A DNA stretch of 64,000 nt from Comamonas serinivorans (GTDB taxonomy: Bacteria > Pseudomonadota > Gammaproteobacteria > Burkholderiales > Burkholderiaceae_C): NCBI RefSeq assembly GCF_002158865.1, contig NZ_CP021455.1:496001-560000 (forward strand). Direction: 5' to 3'. Positions within the stretch are counted from its first letter, which is position 1, and the number at the start of each line of letters is the position of its first letter. Positions 49,121 to 57,463 of this stretch are shown piece by piece. The notes under the pieces are model-generated. The model was not told where the DNA came from, made no database searches, and worked only from the letters and a program-made list of their open reading frames with translations. A program made the position numbers and the translations under genes.

Positions 49121-51250
49121 TCAAGCCAGGCGGGACAGGTCGGCCACGCGGTTCATGGCCTGGTGCAGCTGCGACAGCAGCGCGAGGCGGTTGGCCTTGA
49201 GCGCGGGGTCGTCGGCGTTCACCATCACGCCGTCGAAGAAGGCGTCCACCGGCGCCTTCAGGGCCGCCAGCTGTTGCAGGTTGGCCGTGTAGTCGCCCTG
49301 CGCGAACGCGGCTTCGGCCTGGGGCGCCACGGCTTGCAGCGCCTCGAACAGGGCGTGCTCGGCGGCCTCGGCCAGCAGCGCGGGCGCGACCGTGCCGCTC
49401 ACCTCGCCCTCGGCCTTCTTCAGGATGTTGCCCACGCGCTTGTTGGCCGCGGCCAGCGCGGGGGCCTCGGGCAGCTGGGCAAAGGCGCGCACGGCCTGCA
49501 GGCGCTGGGCCACGTCCACCAGACGCTCGGGGCGCAGCGCCAGCACGGCGTCCACTTCCTGGGCGCTGAAGCCGTCGTCGCGCAGGCCGCCGGCCAGGCG
49601 GTCGTAGATGAAGTCGGTGAGGGCGGCGGTGGCACCGTTGACCTTGGCGCCGAAGGCCGGCACGGCACCGGCCAGCAGCGCGCTCAGGTCCAGCGGCAAC
49701 CGCTTCTCGACCAGCATGCGGATCACGCCCAGCGCGTGGCGGCGCAGCGCGAAGGGGTCGCGGTCGCCCGTGGGCAGGTTGCCGATGCCGAACATGCCGA
49801 CCAGGGTTTCCAGCTTGTCGGCCAGGGCGACGACCACGCCGACCTCGCCGCGCGGCAGCGCATCGCCGGCGAAACGCGGCTTGTAGTGGTCCTCGATGGC
49901 GTTGGCCACGGCTTGCGGCAGGCCGTCGTTCAGGGCGTAGTAGCGGCCCATGGTGCCCTGCAGTTCGGGGAACTCGCCCACCATGTCGGTCACCAGGTCG
50001 GTTTTGGCCAACTGGGCGGCCTGGTCGACCTGCTGCAGCGTGTCGGCCGACAGGCCGAGCTGCGCGCCGATGGCCGCGGCAATCGCGCGCACCCGCGCCA
50101 CGCGCTCGCCCTGCGTGCCCAGCTTGTTGTGGTAGACCACCTTGTCCAGCTGGGGCACGCGGCTGGCCAGCGACTTCTTGCGGTCCTGGTCGAAGAAGAA
50201 CTTGGCATCGGCCAGGCGCGGGCGCACCACGCGCTCGTTGCCGCCGATCACGGCGCTGGCGTCCTGGGGGTTGATGTTGCTGACGACCAGGAACTGGTGG
50301 GTCAGCGTGCCGGCGGCGTCCAGCAGCGGGAAGTACTTCTGGTTGGCCTTCATGGTCAGGATCAGGCATTCCTGCGGCACGGCCAGAAACTCTTCTTCGA
50401 ACGCGCAGGTCAGCACCTTGGGGCGCTCGACCAGGGCCGTGACCTCGTCCAGCAGCGCGTCGTCCTCGATCGGGCGCGCGCCCGCGCCCACGGCGAGGGC
50501 CGCCGCATCGAGCTGCTGGCGGATGTCGGCGCGACGCTCGCCAAAGCTGGCGATCACGGCGCCTTGCGTGCGCAGCTGCTCGGCGTAGCCGTCGGCGCTG
50601 GTCAGCACGATGGGGTCGGCGCTGGCCTCGAAGCGGTGGCCGTGCGTGGTGTTGCCGGCCGTCAGACCCAGCGCGCTGACGCCTTGCAGCACGGCGCTGC
50701 CGTGCAGGGCCACCAGGCCGTGCGCGGGGCGCACGAAGTTCACGCTGGACCAGCCCGGCAACTCGCAGCCCTGCTCGAGCTGGTAGGTCATCACCTTGGG
50801 GATGGGCAGCTTGGCGAGGGCGTCGCCCAGCGCTTTCTGCAGCCCGTCGGACAGCACGGCGCCCTGCAGCGTGGCGTCGTGGAACAGGCTTTCGGCCTTG
50901 CCCTCGCCCTCGCGCACCAGCTGGGGCACGGCCGAGGTATCGGCCCCCAGCGCGGCCAGCTTCTTGAGCAGCGCCGGCGTGGGCTGGCCGTTGGCGTCCA
51001 GGCCCACGGCCACGGGCATCAGCTTCTGGCGCACGGCGCGGTCGGGCGCCTGGGCCAGCACCTCGGTGATGTGCACGGCCAGGCGCCGCGGCGAGGCAAA
51101 CGGCGTGGCGCGTGAGCCGGCGCAGGTCAGGCCCTGGGCCGCCAGGCCGTCGAACACGCCCTGGGCGAAGGCGTCGCCGAGTTTTTGCAGCGCCTTGGGC
51201 GGCAGCTCCTCGACGAACAGTTCAACCAGCAGATTGGGGGCAGCAGTCAT
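49121..51250 (-). CDS. glyS: Glycine--tRNA ligase beta subunit
   Basis: A 709-residue subunit. The N-terminus is LLVELFVEELPPKALQKLG, then FASPRRLAVHI and VNFVRPAHGLVALHG, with LADAKFFFDQDRKKSL in the middle and the HD-like domain NAIEDHYKPRFAGDALP further on. It binds tRNA-Gly and works with the alpha subunit from glyQ as an alpha2beta2 enzyme. The ATG at 51250 overlaps the stop of the small membrane-protein gene (ATGA), which separates glyQ and glyS here. Confidence 0.98.
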   Translation of the reverse strand: MTAAPNLLVELFVEELPPKALQKLGDAFAQGVFDGLAAQGLTCAGSRATPFASPRRLAVHITEVLAQAPDRAVRQKLMPVAVGLDANGQPTPALLKKLAALGADTSAVPQLVREGEGKAESLFHDATLQGAVLSDGLQKALGDALAKLPIPKVMTYQLEQGCELPGWSSVNFVRPAHGLVALHGSAVLQGVSALGLTAGNTTHGHRFEASADPIVLTSADGYAEQLRTQGAVIASFGERRADIRQQLDAAALAVGAGARPIEDDALLDEVTALVERPKVLTCAFEEEFLAVPQECLILTMKANQKYFPLLDAAGTLTHQFLVVSNINPQDASAVIGGNERVVRPRLADAKFFFDQDRKKSLASRVPQLDKVVYHNKLGTQGERVARVRAIAAAIGAQLGLSADTLQQVDQAAQLAKTDLVTDMVGEFPELQGTMGRYYALNDGLPQAVANAIEDHYKPRFAGDALPRGEVGVVVALADKLETLVGMFGIGNLPTGDRDPFALRRHALGVIRMLVEKRLPLDLSALLAGAVPAFGAKVNGATAALTDFIYDRLAGGLRDDGFSAQEVDAVLALRPERLVDVAQRLQAVRAFAQLPEAPALAAANKRVGNILKKAEGEVSGTVAPALLAEAAEHALFEALQAVAPQAEAAFAQGDYTANLQQLAALKAPVDAFFDGVMVNADDPALKANRLALLSQLHQAMNRVADLSRLA

Positions 51251-51789
51251 TTTGAGATCCTGGTGTGACGCAGCGCGAAACCGCTCAAGCCGATGAGCAG
51301 CAGCGGCATCCAGATGTATTGAAATTCGCTCAGCAGCACCGCAGCGCCGCGCGAAGAAAGCAGTTGCGAGGCCGAGATGGGCGACACGCGCACGGGCCGC
51401 CAGGGCAGGAACTCGCGCGCATTCGACAGCGGCGCGAACAGCGCGATGCCGGCACCGCCGCTGGTCATCATGTCCAGCAGGGGGTGGCTGAGCGTGCAGG
51501 CCATGAGCCAGACGAAGCCTTGCCAGGGCTTGCCCTGCCACAGCCGACACAGCCACAGCCCCAGCACCCCCATCAGCACGGCAAAGCCCAGCGTGTGCGT
51601 GAAGCCGCGGTGGCCCCAGAACGAGCCATAGAGCGAGCTGGACAGCTGGGTCAGGTAGGCCAGGCCATCGAGGTCGGGCAGCACGGCCGCCAGCATGCCG
51701 ACCAGCAGCATGCGGGGCGGCACGCGTGCACTGCCCAGCGCCAGTGCAGCGGCGATGGGCGGGGCAAGGTGCGTGAAGACCGTGGGCAT
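51247..51789 (-). CDS. YdjM-like membrane-bound metal-dependent hydrolase (DUF457)
   Basis: A 180-residue inner-membrane protein. THLAPPIAAA, LPDLDGL, HRGFTHTL and LSHPLLDMMTSGG are the histidine/aspartate motifs of the YdjM/DUF457 family. A catalytic function is presumed from these residues but unproven. It lies between glyQ (79 bases upstream) and glyS (ATGA overlap downstream), so it is translated coupled to glyS. E. coli ydjM is LexA-regulated; no LexA box is apparent here. Confidence 0.88.
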   Translation of the reverse strand: MPTVFTHLAPPIAAALALGSARVPPRMLLVGMLAAVLPDLDGLAYLTQLSSSLYGSFWGHRGFTHTLGFAVLMGVLGLWLCRLWQGKPWQGFVWLMACTLSHPLLDMMTSGGAGIALFAPLSNAREFLPWRPVRVSPISASQLLSSRGAAVLLSEFQYIWMPLLLIGLSGFALRHTRISK

Positions 51790-51801
51790 GGCGAGGCTGA
51801 G

Positions 51802-51847
51802 GTATCAGGCTACTTCCGTTGTCATGTCAACGGGAATGGCGTGATAC
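51802..51847. repeat. 46-bp dyad element between glyQ and the ydjM-like gene
   Basis: Exact GTAT-N11-CGTT-N8-AACG-N11-ATAC. It ends 21 bases past the glyQ stop and starts 12 bases before the next start codon, within what should be one transcript. Confidence 0.92.
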
Positions 51848-51868
51848 TGCGTATGAGTTAGCGGTGCC

Positions 51869-52828
51869 TCAGGCCTGCGCCTCGGTGGGCACGTCGAGCA
51901 GCTTGGCCTTGGCGAAATCGGCCATGGCCTGTTCGGTCCACGCCTTGGGCGCCAGCGGGAAGCCCAGGCGCGCCCGGCTGCCCAGGTAGCTGCGCGCCAC
52001 GGCACGCGCCAGATCGCGGATGCGGCCGATGTAGGCTGCGCGCTCGGTCACGCTGATGGCGCCGCGCGCGTCCAACAGGTTGAAGGTGTGGGCAGCCTTC
52101 AGCACCTGTTCGTAGGCGGGCAGTGCAAGCTGCTTGTCCATCAGCAGCTTGGCTTCTCGTTCGTGGGCCGCGAAGGCCTGGAACAGGAAGTCGGCGTCCG
52201 AGTATTCGAAGTTGTAGGTCGACTGCTCCACCTCGTTCTGGTGGTAGACGTCGCCATAGGTCAGGCGGCTGCCGTCGGGCTGCTGGGTCCACACCAGGTT
52301 GTAGACGTTGTCCACGCCCTGCAGGTACATGGCCAGGCGCTCCAGGCCATAGGTGATCTCGCCCGTGGCGGGCTTGCAGTCGATGCCGCCAACCTGCTGG
52401 AAGTAGGTGAACTGCGTCACCTCCATGCCGTTGAGCCAGACCTCCCAGCCCAGGCCCCAGGCGCCCAGCGTGGGGTTCTCCCAGTCGTCCTCGACGAAGC
52501 GGATGTCGTTTTTCTTCAGGTCGAAGCCCAGCGCTTCGAGCGAGCCCAGGTACAGCTCCAGGATGTTGCTGGGCGCGGGCTTGAGCACCACCTGGTACTG
52601 GTAGTAGTGCTGCAGGCGGTTGGGGTTCTCGCCGTAGCGGCCGTCCTTGGGGCGGCGGCTGGGCTGCACGTAGGCCGCACGCCACGGCTCGGGACCGATC
52701 GCGCGCAGGAAGGTGGCCGTGTGCGAGGTGCCTGCGCCCACTTCCATGTCGTAAGGCTGCAGCAGCGCGCAGCCCTGGTCGGCCCAGTAGCGCTGGAGCG
52801 TGAGGATGATGTCTTGGAAGGTCAGCAT
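51869..52828 (-). CDS. glyQ: Glycine--tRNA ligase alpha subunit
   Basis: A 319-residue catalytic subunit. The start MLTFQDIILTLQRYWADQ is typical, followed by YDMEVGAGTSHTATFLRAIGPEPW, YVQPSRRPKDGRYGENPNRLQHYYQ and GLGWEVWLNGMEVTQFTYFQQVGG, the class II active site. It forms glycyl-adenylate and charges tRNA-Gly together with GlyS. The ATG at 52828 is the conserved family start. It heads the glyQ - ydjM-like - glyS unit. Confidence 0.99.
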   Translation of the reverse strand: MLTFQDIILTLQRYWADQGCALLQPYDMEVGAGTSHTATFLRAIGPEPWRAAYVQPSRRPKDGRYGENPNRLQHYYQYQVVLKPAPSNILELYLGSLEALGFDLKKNDIRFVEDDWENPTLGAWGLGWEVWLNGMEVTQFTYFQQVGGIDCKPATGEITYGLERLAMYLQGVDNVYNLVWTQQPDGSRLTYGDVYHQNEVEQSTYNFEYSDADFLFQAFAAHEREAKLLMDKQLALPAYEQVLKAAHTFNLLDARGAISVTERAAYIGRIRDLARAVARSYLGSRARLGFPLAPKAWTEQAMADFAKAKLLDVPTEAQA

Positions 52829-53058
52829 GGTGTCGGTTGCGGCAGGTGGCCAACCCCGGGCAGCCACAGGCCGCCAGCAAGAGGGGCCGAAAGAAAGGCC
52901 GGGCGCCCACACGCACCCGCGGTGCAAGGGACGCAAACCGGCGATTTTAGCGGCGCGGGTCTGGGCGAAGGCGGCGATCCCGGTGCCCACCGGCCCGGCA
53001 TCGGGCTGGCCCCAGAAAAAAGGCTGCCGAGGCAGCCAGGGGATGTGCGCGCGCGGCC

Positions 53059-53748
53059 TCAGGCGCGGCGGCGGCGGGCTGCTGCCGCGGCCGCGGCGGC
53101 CAGCAGGCCGCCCAGACCCAGCAGGGCCCAGGGGGCATCGACCGGCACCGGCGCGGGGGTCACCACGGGCGTCACCGGTGTGCGGCAGTCGTAGGTGAGG
53201 GTGAGCCGGGCATTCAGGCCCCACACCACGGCCCCCGTGTCGGCCACGTTCAGGTCGAGGACGTTGCTGCCCGCCACCAGCGTGGCTGCGACGGCGGGCA
53301 CCGAACTGGCGCTCGAAAAGCCCCCGGCGTAGGGGCCACCCAGCGTGGTGCCATTGAGCACCAGGGACTGCAGCACGTCGTCCACCTTGAACTCGAGGGC
53401 GATCTGGGCGGAACCCAGCACCACGTTGGGGTCGGGCTGCAAGGTGGTCCGGAACACCTTGTTGACCGCGCCGCTGCTGGCGCCGGTGGCTGAGCTGCTG
53501 ATCCACTGGGCCGGATAGCTGGGGTTGGTCCAGCCGGGGTTGGGGCTGGTGACGGCGGTTGCGGTCACGAAGGTGCCGGTGCCCGGGTCCACGTCCCACT
53601 CGGTGGTGTTGGTGCTGAGGACCACGGTGTTGGCGCCGTCAGGCACGGTGCAGCTCAAGGTGACCGGTGTGGCGGCCAGCGCCTGCGAGGCGCCTGCGAG
53701 CAAAGCCAGCAGCCCCAGGCCTTGTGAAATCTTGTGGCGTGACTGCAT
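53059..53748 (-). CDS. Exported protein with IPTL-CTERM-like C-terminal sorting signal
   Basis: A 229-residue protein. The first 25 residues are a cleavable signal peptide (GLGLLALLAGASQALA), and the middle is a Thr/Ser/Val-rich beta domain without recognised motifs. The end reads PVPVDAPWALLGLGGLLAAAAAAAARRRRA: a short VPVDAPWALL motif, a membrane helix and an arginine cluster, as in IPTL-CTERM/PEP-CTERM-type signals used by exosortase- or rhombosortase-like sorting. The protein is probably displayed on the envelope or released. GGAGG precedes the ATG at 53748. Its function is unknown. Confidence 0.8.
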   Translation of the reverse strand: MQSRHKISQGLGLLALLAGASQALAATPVTLSCTVPDGANTVVLSTNTTEWDVDPGTGTFVTATAVTSPNPGWTNPSYPAQWISSSATGASSGAVNKVFRTTLQPDPNVVLGSAQIALEFKVDDVLQSLVLNGTTLGGPYAGGFSSASSVPAVAATLVAGSNVLDLNVADTGAVVWGLNARLTLTYDCRTPVTPVVTPAPVPVDAPWALLGLGGLLAAAAAAAARRRRA

Positions 53749-53980
53749 GCGTCCTCCAAACGATGAAGGGGTTGATTTTTTTCACGCGGGACGAACGGTC
53801 TGACAGAAGGGCTGAACGGGCGAATTCGGCGGGCAAACGGTTGGTTTGTGGATGAAAAGGATTGCAAATCAACCGCGCGCCTCGCGCATCCGGACCCTGC
53901 ATCGCCGGCCGAGGGCACGTGTCAGCGGCGCGCCGACAGGCTGCTGGCAGCGGTGCAGGGTTTCACGGCTTGCCCGGCGC

Positions 53981-54634
53981 TCACAGTTCTGCGAACCCAA
54001 AGCGCTCGCACAGCGCCTCGAGGTCGTCTGGACGCAGGCAGCTGATGAACAGGTGCGCGTCGGTGTCGCCCGGGGCGGGGTCCAGCGACCACAGCATGGC
54101 CGCGCCCTGGCCGTTGAGGGTGAGGCCGTTGTGGCGCACCCACAGCGGCCAGCCCAGCTCGCGGGCGATGGCCTCGCGTTCGTCGGTCAGCTCGGCCGCG
54201 GGCAGCACGGTGTCGGCGCAGCACGGCCAGCCGCCTTGCGCCAGTTGGTAGGGCATGAGCACGGCGAGGAAGTCGTCCAGCCGCAGCGCTTCGGGGTGGA
54301 CCGTGTCGTCCACCCCCATCCAGACCTGCCCGTCGGCGTCCACCTGCCACACGCAGACGCCCTGGTTTTCGTCGAGGAACACCAGCCGTCCCTGGTCCAG
54401 CTGCCAGTCTGCGGGTGCCAGAAACCGGTTGAAGTGCTGCATCAGGGGCGCGCAGCGGCCCAGGCGCAGGTGCAGTTGGCGCAAGGCCGGCGGCACGGCG
54501 AAGCCCTGTGCCGCCAGGCGGGCGACGGCTGCATCGACCTCGGCGGCCGGCAGGCCATCGCCCGGCTGCAGCGCGCGGCCCAGCCAATCGGGCACGTGGG
54601 ACCACCAGTCGTTGAGGTGCACGGTGTCGCTCAT
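53981..54634 (-). CDS. SMI1/KNR4-like protein
   Basis: A 217-residue soluble protein. WWSHVPDWLGRAL opens it, followed by VPPALRQLHLRLG, FLDENQGVCVWQVD and a long C-terminal alpha/beta part. This pattern resembles SMI1/KNR4 (SUKH) domains, several of which serve as immunity proteins against contact-dependent toxins; no toxin gene is adjacent. The ATG at 54634 has AGGGAG at good spacing. An upstream in-frame ATG at 54697 lies in the dyad element and is not used. Family assignment is by pattern only. Confidence 0.65.
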   Translation of the reverse strand: MSDTVHLNDWWSHVPDWLGRALQPGDGLPAAEVDAAVARLAAQGFAVPPALRQLHLRLGRCAPLMQHFNRFLAPADWQLDQGRLVFLDENQGVCVWQVDADGQVWMGVDDTVHPEALRLDDFLAVLMPYQLAQGGWPCCADTVLPAAELTDEREAIARELGWPLWVRHNGLTLNGQGAAMLWSLDPAPGDTDAHLFISCLRPDDLEALCERFGFAEL

Positions 54635-54685
54635 GGGGCTCCCTGGGCCTGCATGGGGCAGGCAATTTCGGTTTGATGAAGTGCA

Positions 54686-54731
54686 GTATGCGGTCATTGC
54701 CGTTCAATTTTGAACGGAAAAGACTGCATAC
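54686..54731. repeat. 46-bp dyad element downstream of lnt
   Basis: Exact GTAT-N11-CGTT-N8-AACG-N11-ATAC. It ends 12 bases past the lnt stop. Its left arm looks more like the usual right arm, so this copy may be the one in reverse orientation. Confidence 0.92.
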
Positions 54732-54743
54732 TCCTTTTGTTGT

Positions 54744-56465
54744 TCAAACGTCAGCTTGACGGCCCCACAGCTGCAGGCGCCAGAGGGCGCCTGCCAGCAA
54801 GCCCAGGCAGGCCAGCACCAGCGGCCACAGTCCCCAGGGGGCGACCCAGCGGGCGTACGGTGTGCGGCCGTCGCGGCCCTGCACGGTGACGTCGAGCACG
54901 CCGGCCGTCAGGCGCGGCAGGGCGCGCACGACGCGGCCGGTGTGATCGATGAGCGCGGTGGTGCCGGTGTTGGTCGCGCGCAGCATGGGGCGCTCGAACT
55001 CGAGCGCGCGCAGGCGGCTGATGGCCAGGTGCTGGTCGATGGCGATGCTGTCGCCGAACCAGGCGATGTTGCTCAGGTTGAGCAGCACCGTGGGCGCCGT
55101 GGCCGCATCGCCGAAGCCGGCGCCGATCTCCTCGCCAAACAGGTCTTCGTAGCAGATGTTGGGCGCGATGCGCTCGCCTTGCCAGGCCAGTGGCGGCTGC
55201 GGCAGCGCCCCGCGTTGAAAGTCGCCCAGGGGGATGTTCATCATCCGCACGAACCAGTGAAAGCCCGCGGGGATGAACTCGCCGAACGGCACGAGGTGGT
55301 GCTTGTCGTAGCGGTACTGGCCCGCTGGCCCCGCGGCAAACGTGCGCACGCTGTTGGTGTAGCCGGCTTCGATCGAGCCCAGCGGCACGGCCACGATGGC
55401 CGCACGCGCGCTGCCCGGCTGGGTGAACGGCGCCTGGATCGCCTGCCAGTAGCGGGTCGGCAGCTGCGTGGGCAGCAGCGGGATGGCGGTTTCGGCCGTC
55501 ACCACCAGCGGGGCGGTGGACGACTGCAGGGCCTGGCCGTACCACGCCAGCGAGCGGTTGATGCCCGGGCCGAACTCGAACTTCTCATCCTGTGGGATGT
55601 TGCCTTGCAGCAGCTGCACCGACAGCTCACCCGTGGGCCGCGTGAACCCCCCATGCACCAGCCCCAGCACCGCGCACGCAGCCAGGCTGCCCGCCAGGGC
55701 CATGGTTTGCGAGGTGGTGAGGGCGAGGCCACGCAGGCCAGGCGCGGTGGGCCGCGTGCCGGACGCCAGGCGCACGAGCACCGCGGCCAGCAGGGCCGCC
55801 CACCAGGCGGCCACCCAGCCCATGCCATAGACGCCGACCCAGGGCGCCAGGCTGACCAGCGGCCCGTCGACATGGGCGTAGCCCGTGGCGCCCCACGGAA
55901 AACCGGTGAGCCAGGTGCCGCGTGCCCATTCCGCCAGGGTCCACAGCGCGGCAAACGCCAGGGGCAGCCACCAGGCGGCGCGGACGCGGTCCTGCAGGCC
56001 GCGCGCGCGCAGGGCCCGCAGCATGCGGTGGTACGCGGCAGCCGCCACGCCGTAATACAGCGCCAGGAAAGCGGCCAGGGCCAACACGGCCAGCGCGGCC
56101 AGGGGCGCCGCCAGGCCGCCATAGACGTGCATGGAGATGAACAGCCACCAGACGGTGGCGGTGAGCCAGGCCGTGGCATACAGCCAGCCCCAGCCAAAAG
56201 CCTGCAGGCTGCCGCTGCGGCGCAGGCCGAGCCAGGTGCGCCGCCAGCGCGAGGCAGCGGCCTGCTGCGGCCAAGTGTCAGGAGCCGGTTCGCGCAGGAC
56301 CGTGTCGGCGTGGTGGTGCAGCAGCGCCACCAGGCCCGCCAGGCTGAGCAGCTGCAGCCACCAGACGGCCTGACCATGGCCCCACCAGGCGATGGAGGCC
56401 GCCTGGGCCACCCCCAGCCCCAGCGCCGCGATGAGCCGCAGGCCGCACGCCCGCCAACGGGGCAT
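54744..56465 (-). CDS. lnt: Apolipoprotein N-acyltransferase
   Basis: A 573-residue inner-membrane enzyme that adds the third acyl chain to lipoproteins. Six to eight N-terminal helices precede a nitrilase-like periplasmic domain with the catalytic triad visible as VTAETAIPLLP (Glu), RYDKHHLVPFGEF (Lys) and APNICYEDLFGEE (Cys). It follows corC by only 5 bases, the conserved corC-lnt order, and is last in that unit; a dyad element marks its 3' end. Confidence 0.97.
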   Translation of the reverse strand: MPRWRACGLRLIAALGLGVAQAASIAWWGHGQAVWWLQLLSLAGLVALLHHHADTVLREPAPDTWPQQAAASRWRRTWLGLRRSGSLQAFGWGWLYATAWLTATVWWLFISMHVYGGLAAPLAALAVLALAAFLALYYGVAAAAYHRMLRALRARGLQDRVRAAWWLPLAFAALWTLAEWARGTWLTGFPWGATGYAHVDGPLVSLAPWVGVYGMGWVAAWWAALLAAVLVRLASGTRPTAPGLRGLALTTSQTMALAGSLAACAVLGLVHGGFTRPTGELSVQLLQGNIPQDEKFEFGPGINRSLAWYGQALQSSTAPLVVTAETAIPLLPTQLPTRYWQAIQAPFTQPGSARAAIVAVPLGSIEAGYTNSVRTFAAGPAGQYRYDKHHLVPFGEFIPAGFHWFVRMMNIPLGDFQRGALPQPPLAWQGERIAPNICYEDLFGEEIGAGFGDAATAPTVLLNLSNIAWFGDSIAIDQHLAISRLRALEFERPMLRATNTGTTALIDHTGRVVRALPRLTAGVLDVTVQGRDGRTPYARWVAPWGLWPLVLACLGLLAGALWRLQLWGRQADV

Positions 56466-56470
56466 GGGGC

Positions 56471-57385
56471 TCAGAGGCCGGCCGCGATCTGCGTCGCGGT
56501 GTCGGCCGGCACGGCTGGCGACACCTTGAACCAGCGCACGGCGCCGGATTTGGTGTGCAGCACGAAGAAGTTGAGGTTGGCCAGCGTGATGAATTCGCCA
56601 CGGCGCGGCACATGGCCCATGGCGTGGGAGACGAGGCCGCCGATGGTGTCGAAATCGGGCAGGTCTTCGTCGCCGTCCTGCGCGCGCACCGCCGCGGCCA
56701 GGTCCACGCCGAAGGCTTCGTTCACGCGCTCGATGGAGGTGTCACCGGCCACGCGGAAGGTCTTGTCGGTGAGGGCGAACACCTCGCCCTGGTCGCCGGC
56801 GTCTTCGTCGAATTCGTCTTCGATCTCGCCAACGATCTGTTCGAGCACGTCCTCGATGGTGATCAGGCCCGCCGTGCGGCCGAACTCATCGACCACGATG
56901 GCCAGGTGGTTGCGGCGCACCCGGAACTCGCGCAGCAGATCGTTCAGGCCCTTGGTTTCCGGCACGTAGACCACGGGGCGCAGCAGCGCGCGCAGGTTCA
57001 GCTCGGGCGAGCGCAGGAGCTTGAGCAGGTCCTTGGCCATGAGCACGCCGATGATGTTCTCGCGGTCCCCTTCGAACACCGGGAAGCGCGAGTGCGCGGT
57101 GCGGATGACCTCGTTCATCAAGGCCTTGAGCGGCGCCTCGATGTCCAGCAGGTCCATGCGTGGGGCCGCGACCATGGCGTCGCCAGCCGTCATGTCGGCC
57201 AGCTTGAGCACCCCTTCTAGCATGACCCGGCTTTCTGCGCCAATCACCGCCTTGTCTTCGGCTTCGGCCAGGGTGGCCATCAGCTCGTCGGTGGAATCCG
57301 GACCGGGTCGGATGAACTCGATCAGGCGTTGCAACAGGGTTCGGTTGTCATCGCGCTCGGCGCGCGCAGGGTGTGGGTCGGACAC
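56471..57385 (-). CDS. corC: CorC/HlyC family CBS-domain protein
   Basis: A 304-residue protein with a short N-terminal part (LLQRLIEFIRPGPDSTDELMATLAEAED), two CBS domains (MVAAPRMDLLDIEAP and RFPVFEGDRENIIGVLMAKDLL; VVDEFGRTAGLITIEDVLEQIVGEIEDEFD) and a C-terminal CorC_HlyC domain. No transmembrane DUF21 domain is present, as in E. coli CorC. It is thought to take part in magnesium and cobalt efflux. A GTG at 57385 is preferred because VSDPHPAR fits the usual N-terminus; an ATG at 57445 is possible. Cotranscribed with lnt. Confidence 0.93.
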   Translation of the reverse strand: MSDPHPARAERDDNRTLLQRLIEFIRPGPDSTDELMATLAEAEDKAVIGAESRVMLEGVLKLADMTAGDAMVAAPRMDLLDIEAPLKALMNEVIRTAHSRFPVFEGDRENIIGVLMAKDLLKLLRSPELNLRALLRPVVYVPETKGLNDLLREFRVRRNHLAIVVDEFGRTAGLITIEDVLEQIVGEIEDEFDEDAGDQGEVFALTDKTFRVAGDTSIERVNEAFGVDLAAAVRAQDGDEDLPDFDTIGGLVSHAMGHVPRRGEFITLANLNFFVLHTKSGAVRWFKVSPAVPADTATQIAAGL

Positions 57386-57463
57386 GGGTGTCGGTGGCTG
57401 GTGAAAGCCACAAGGATAGCCCATGCCCATGAAGGACCTGGCCACCCCCGGGCGCGCCCGTCC

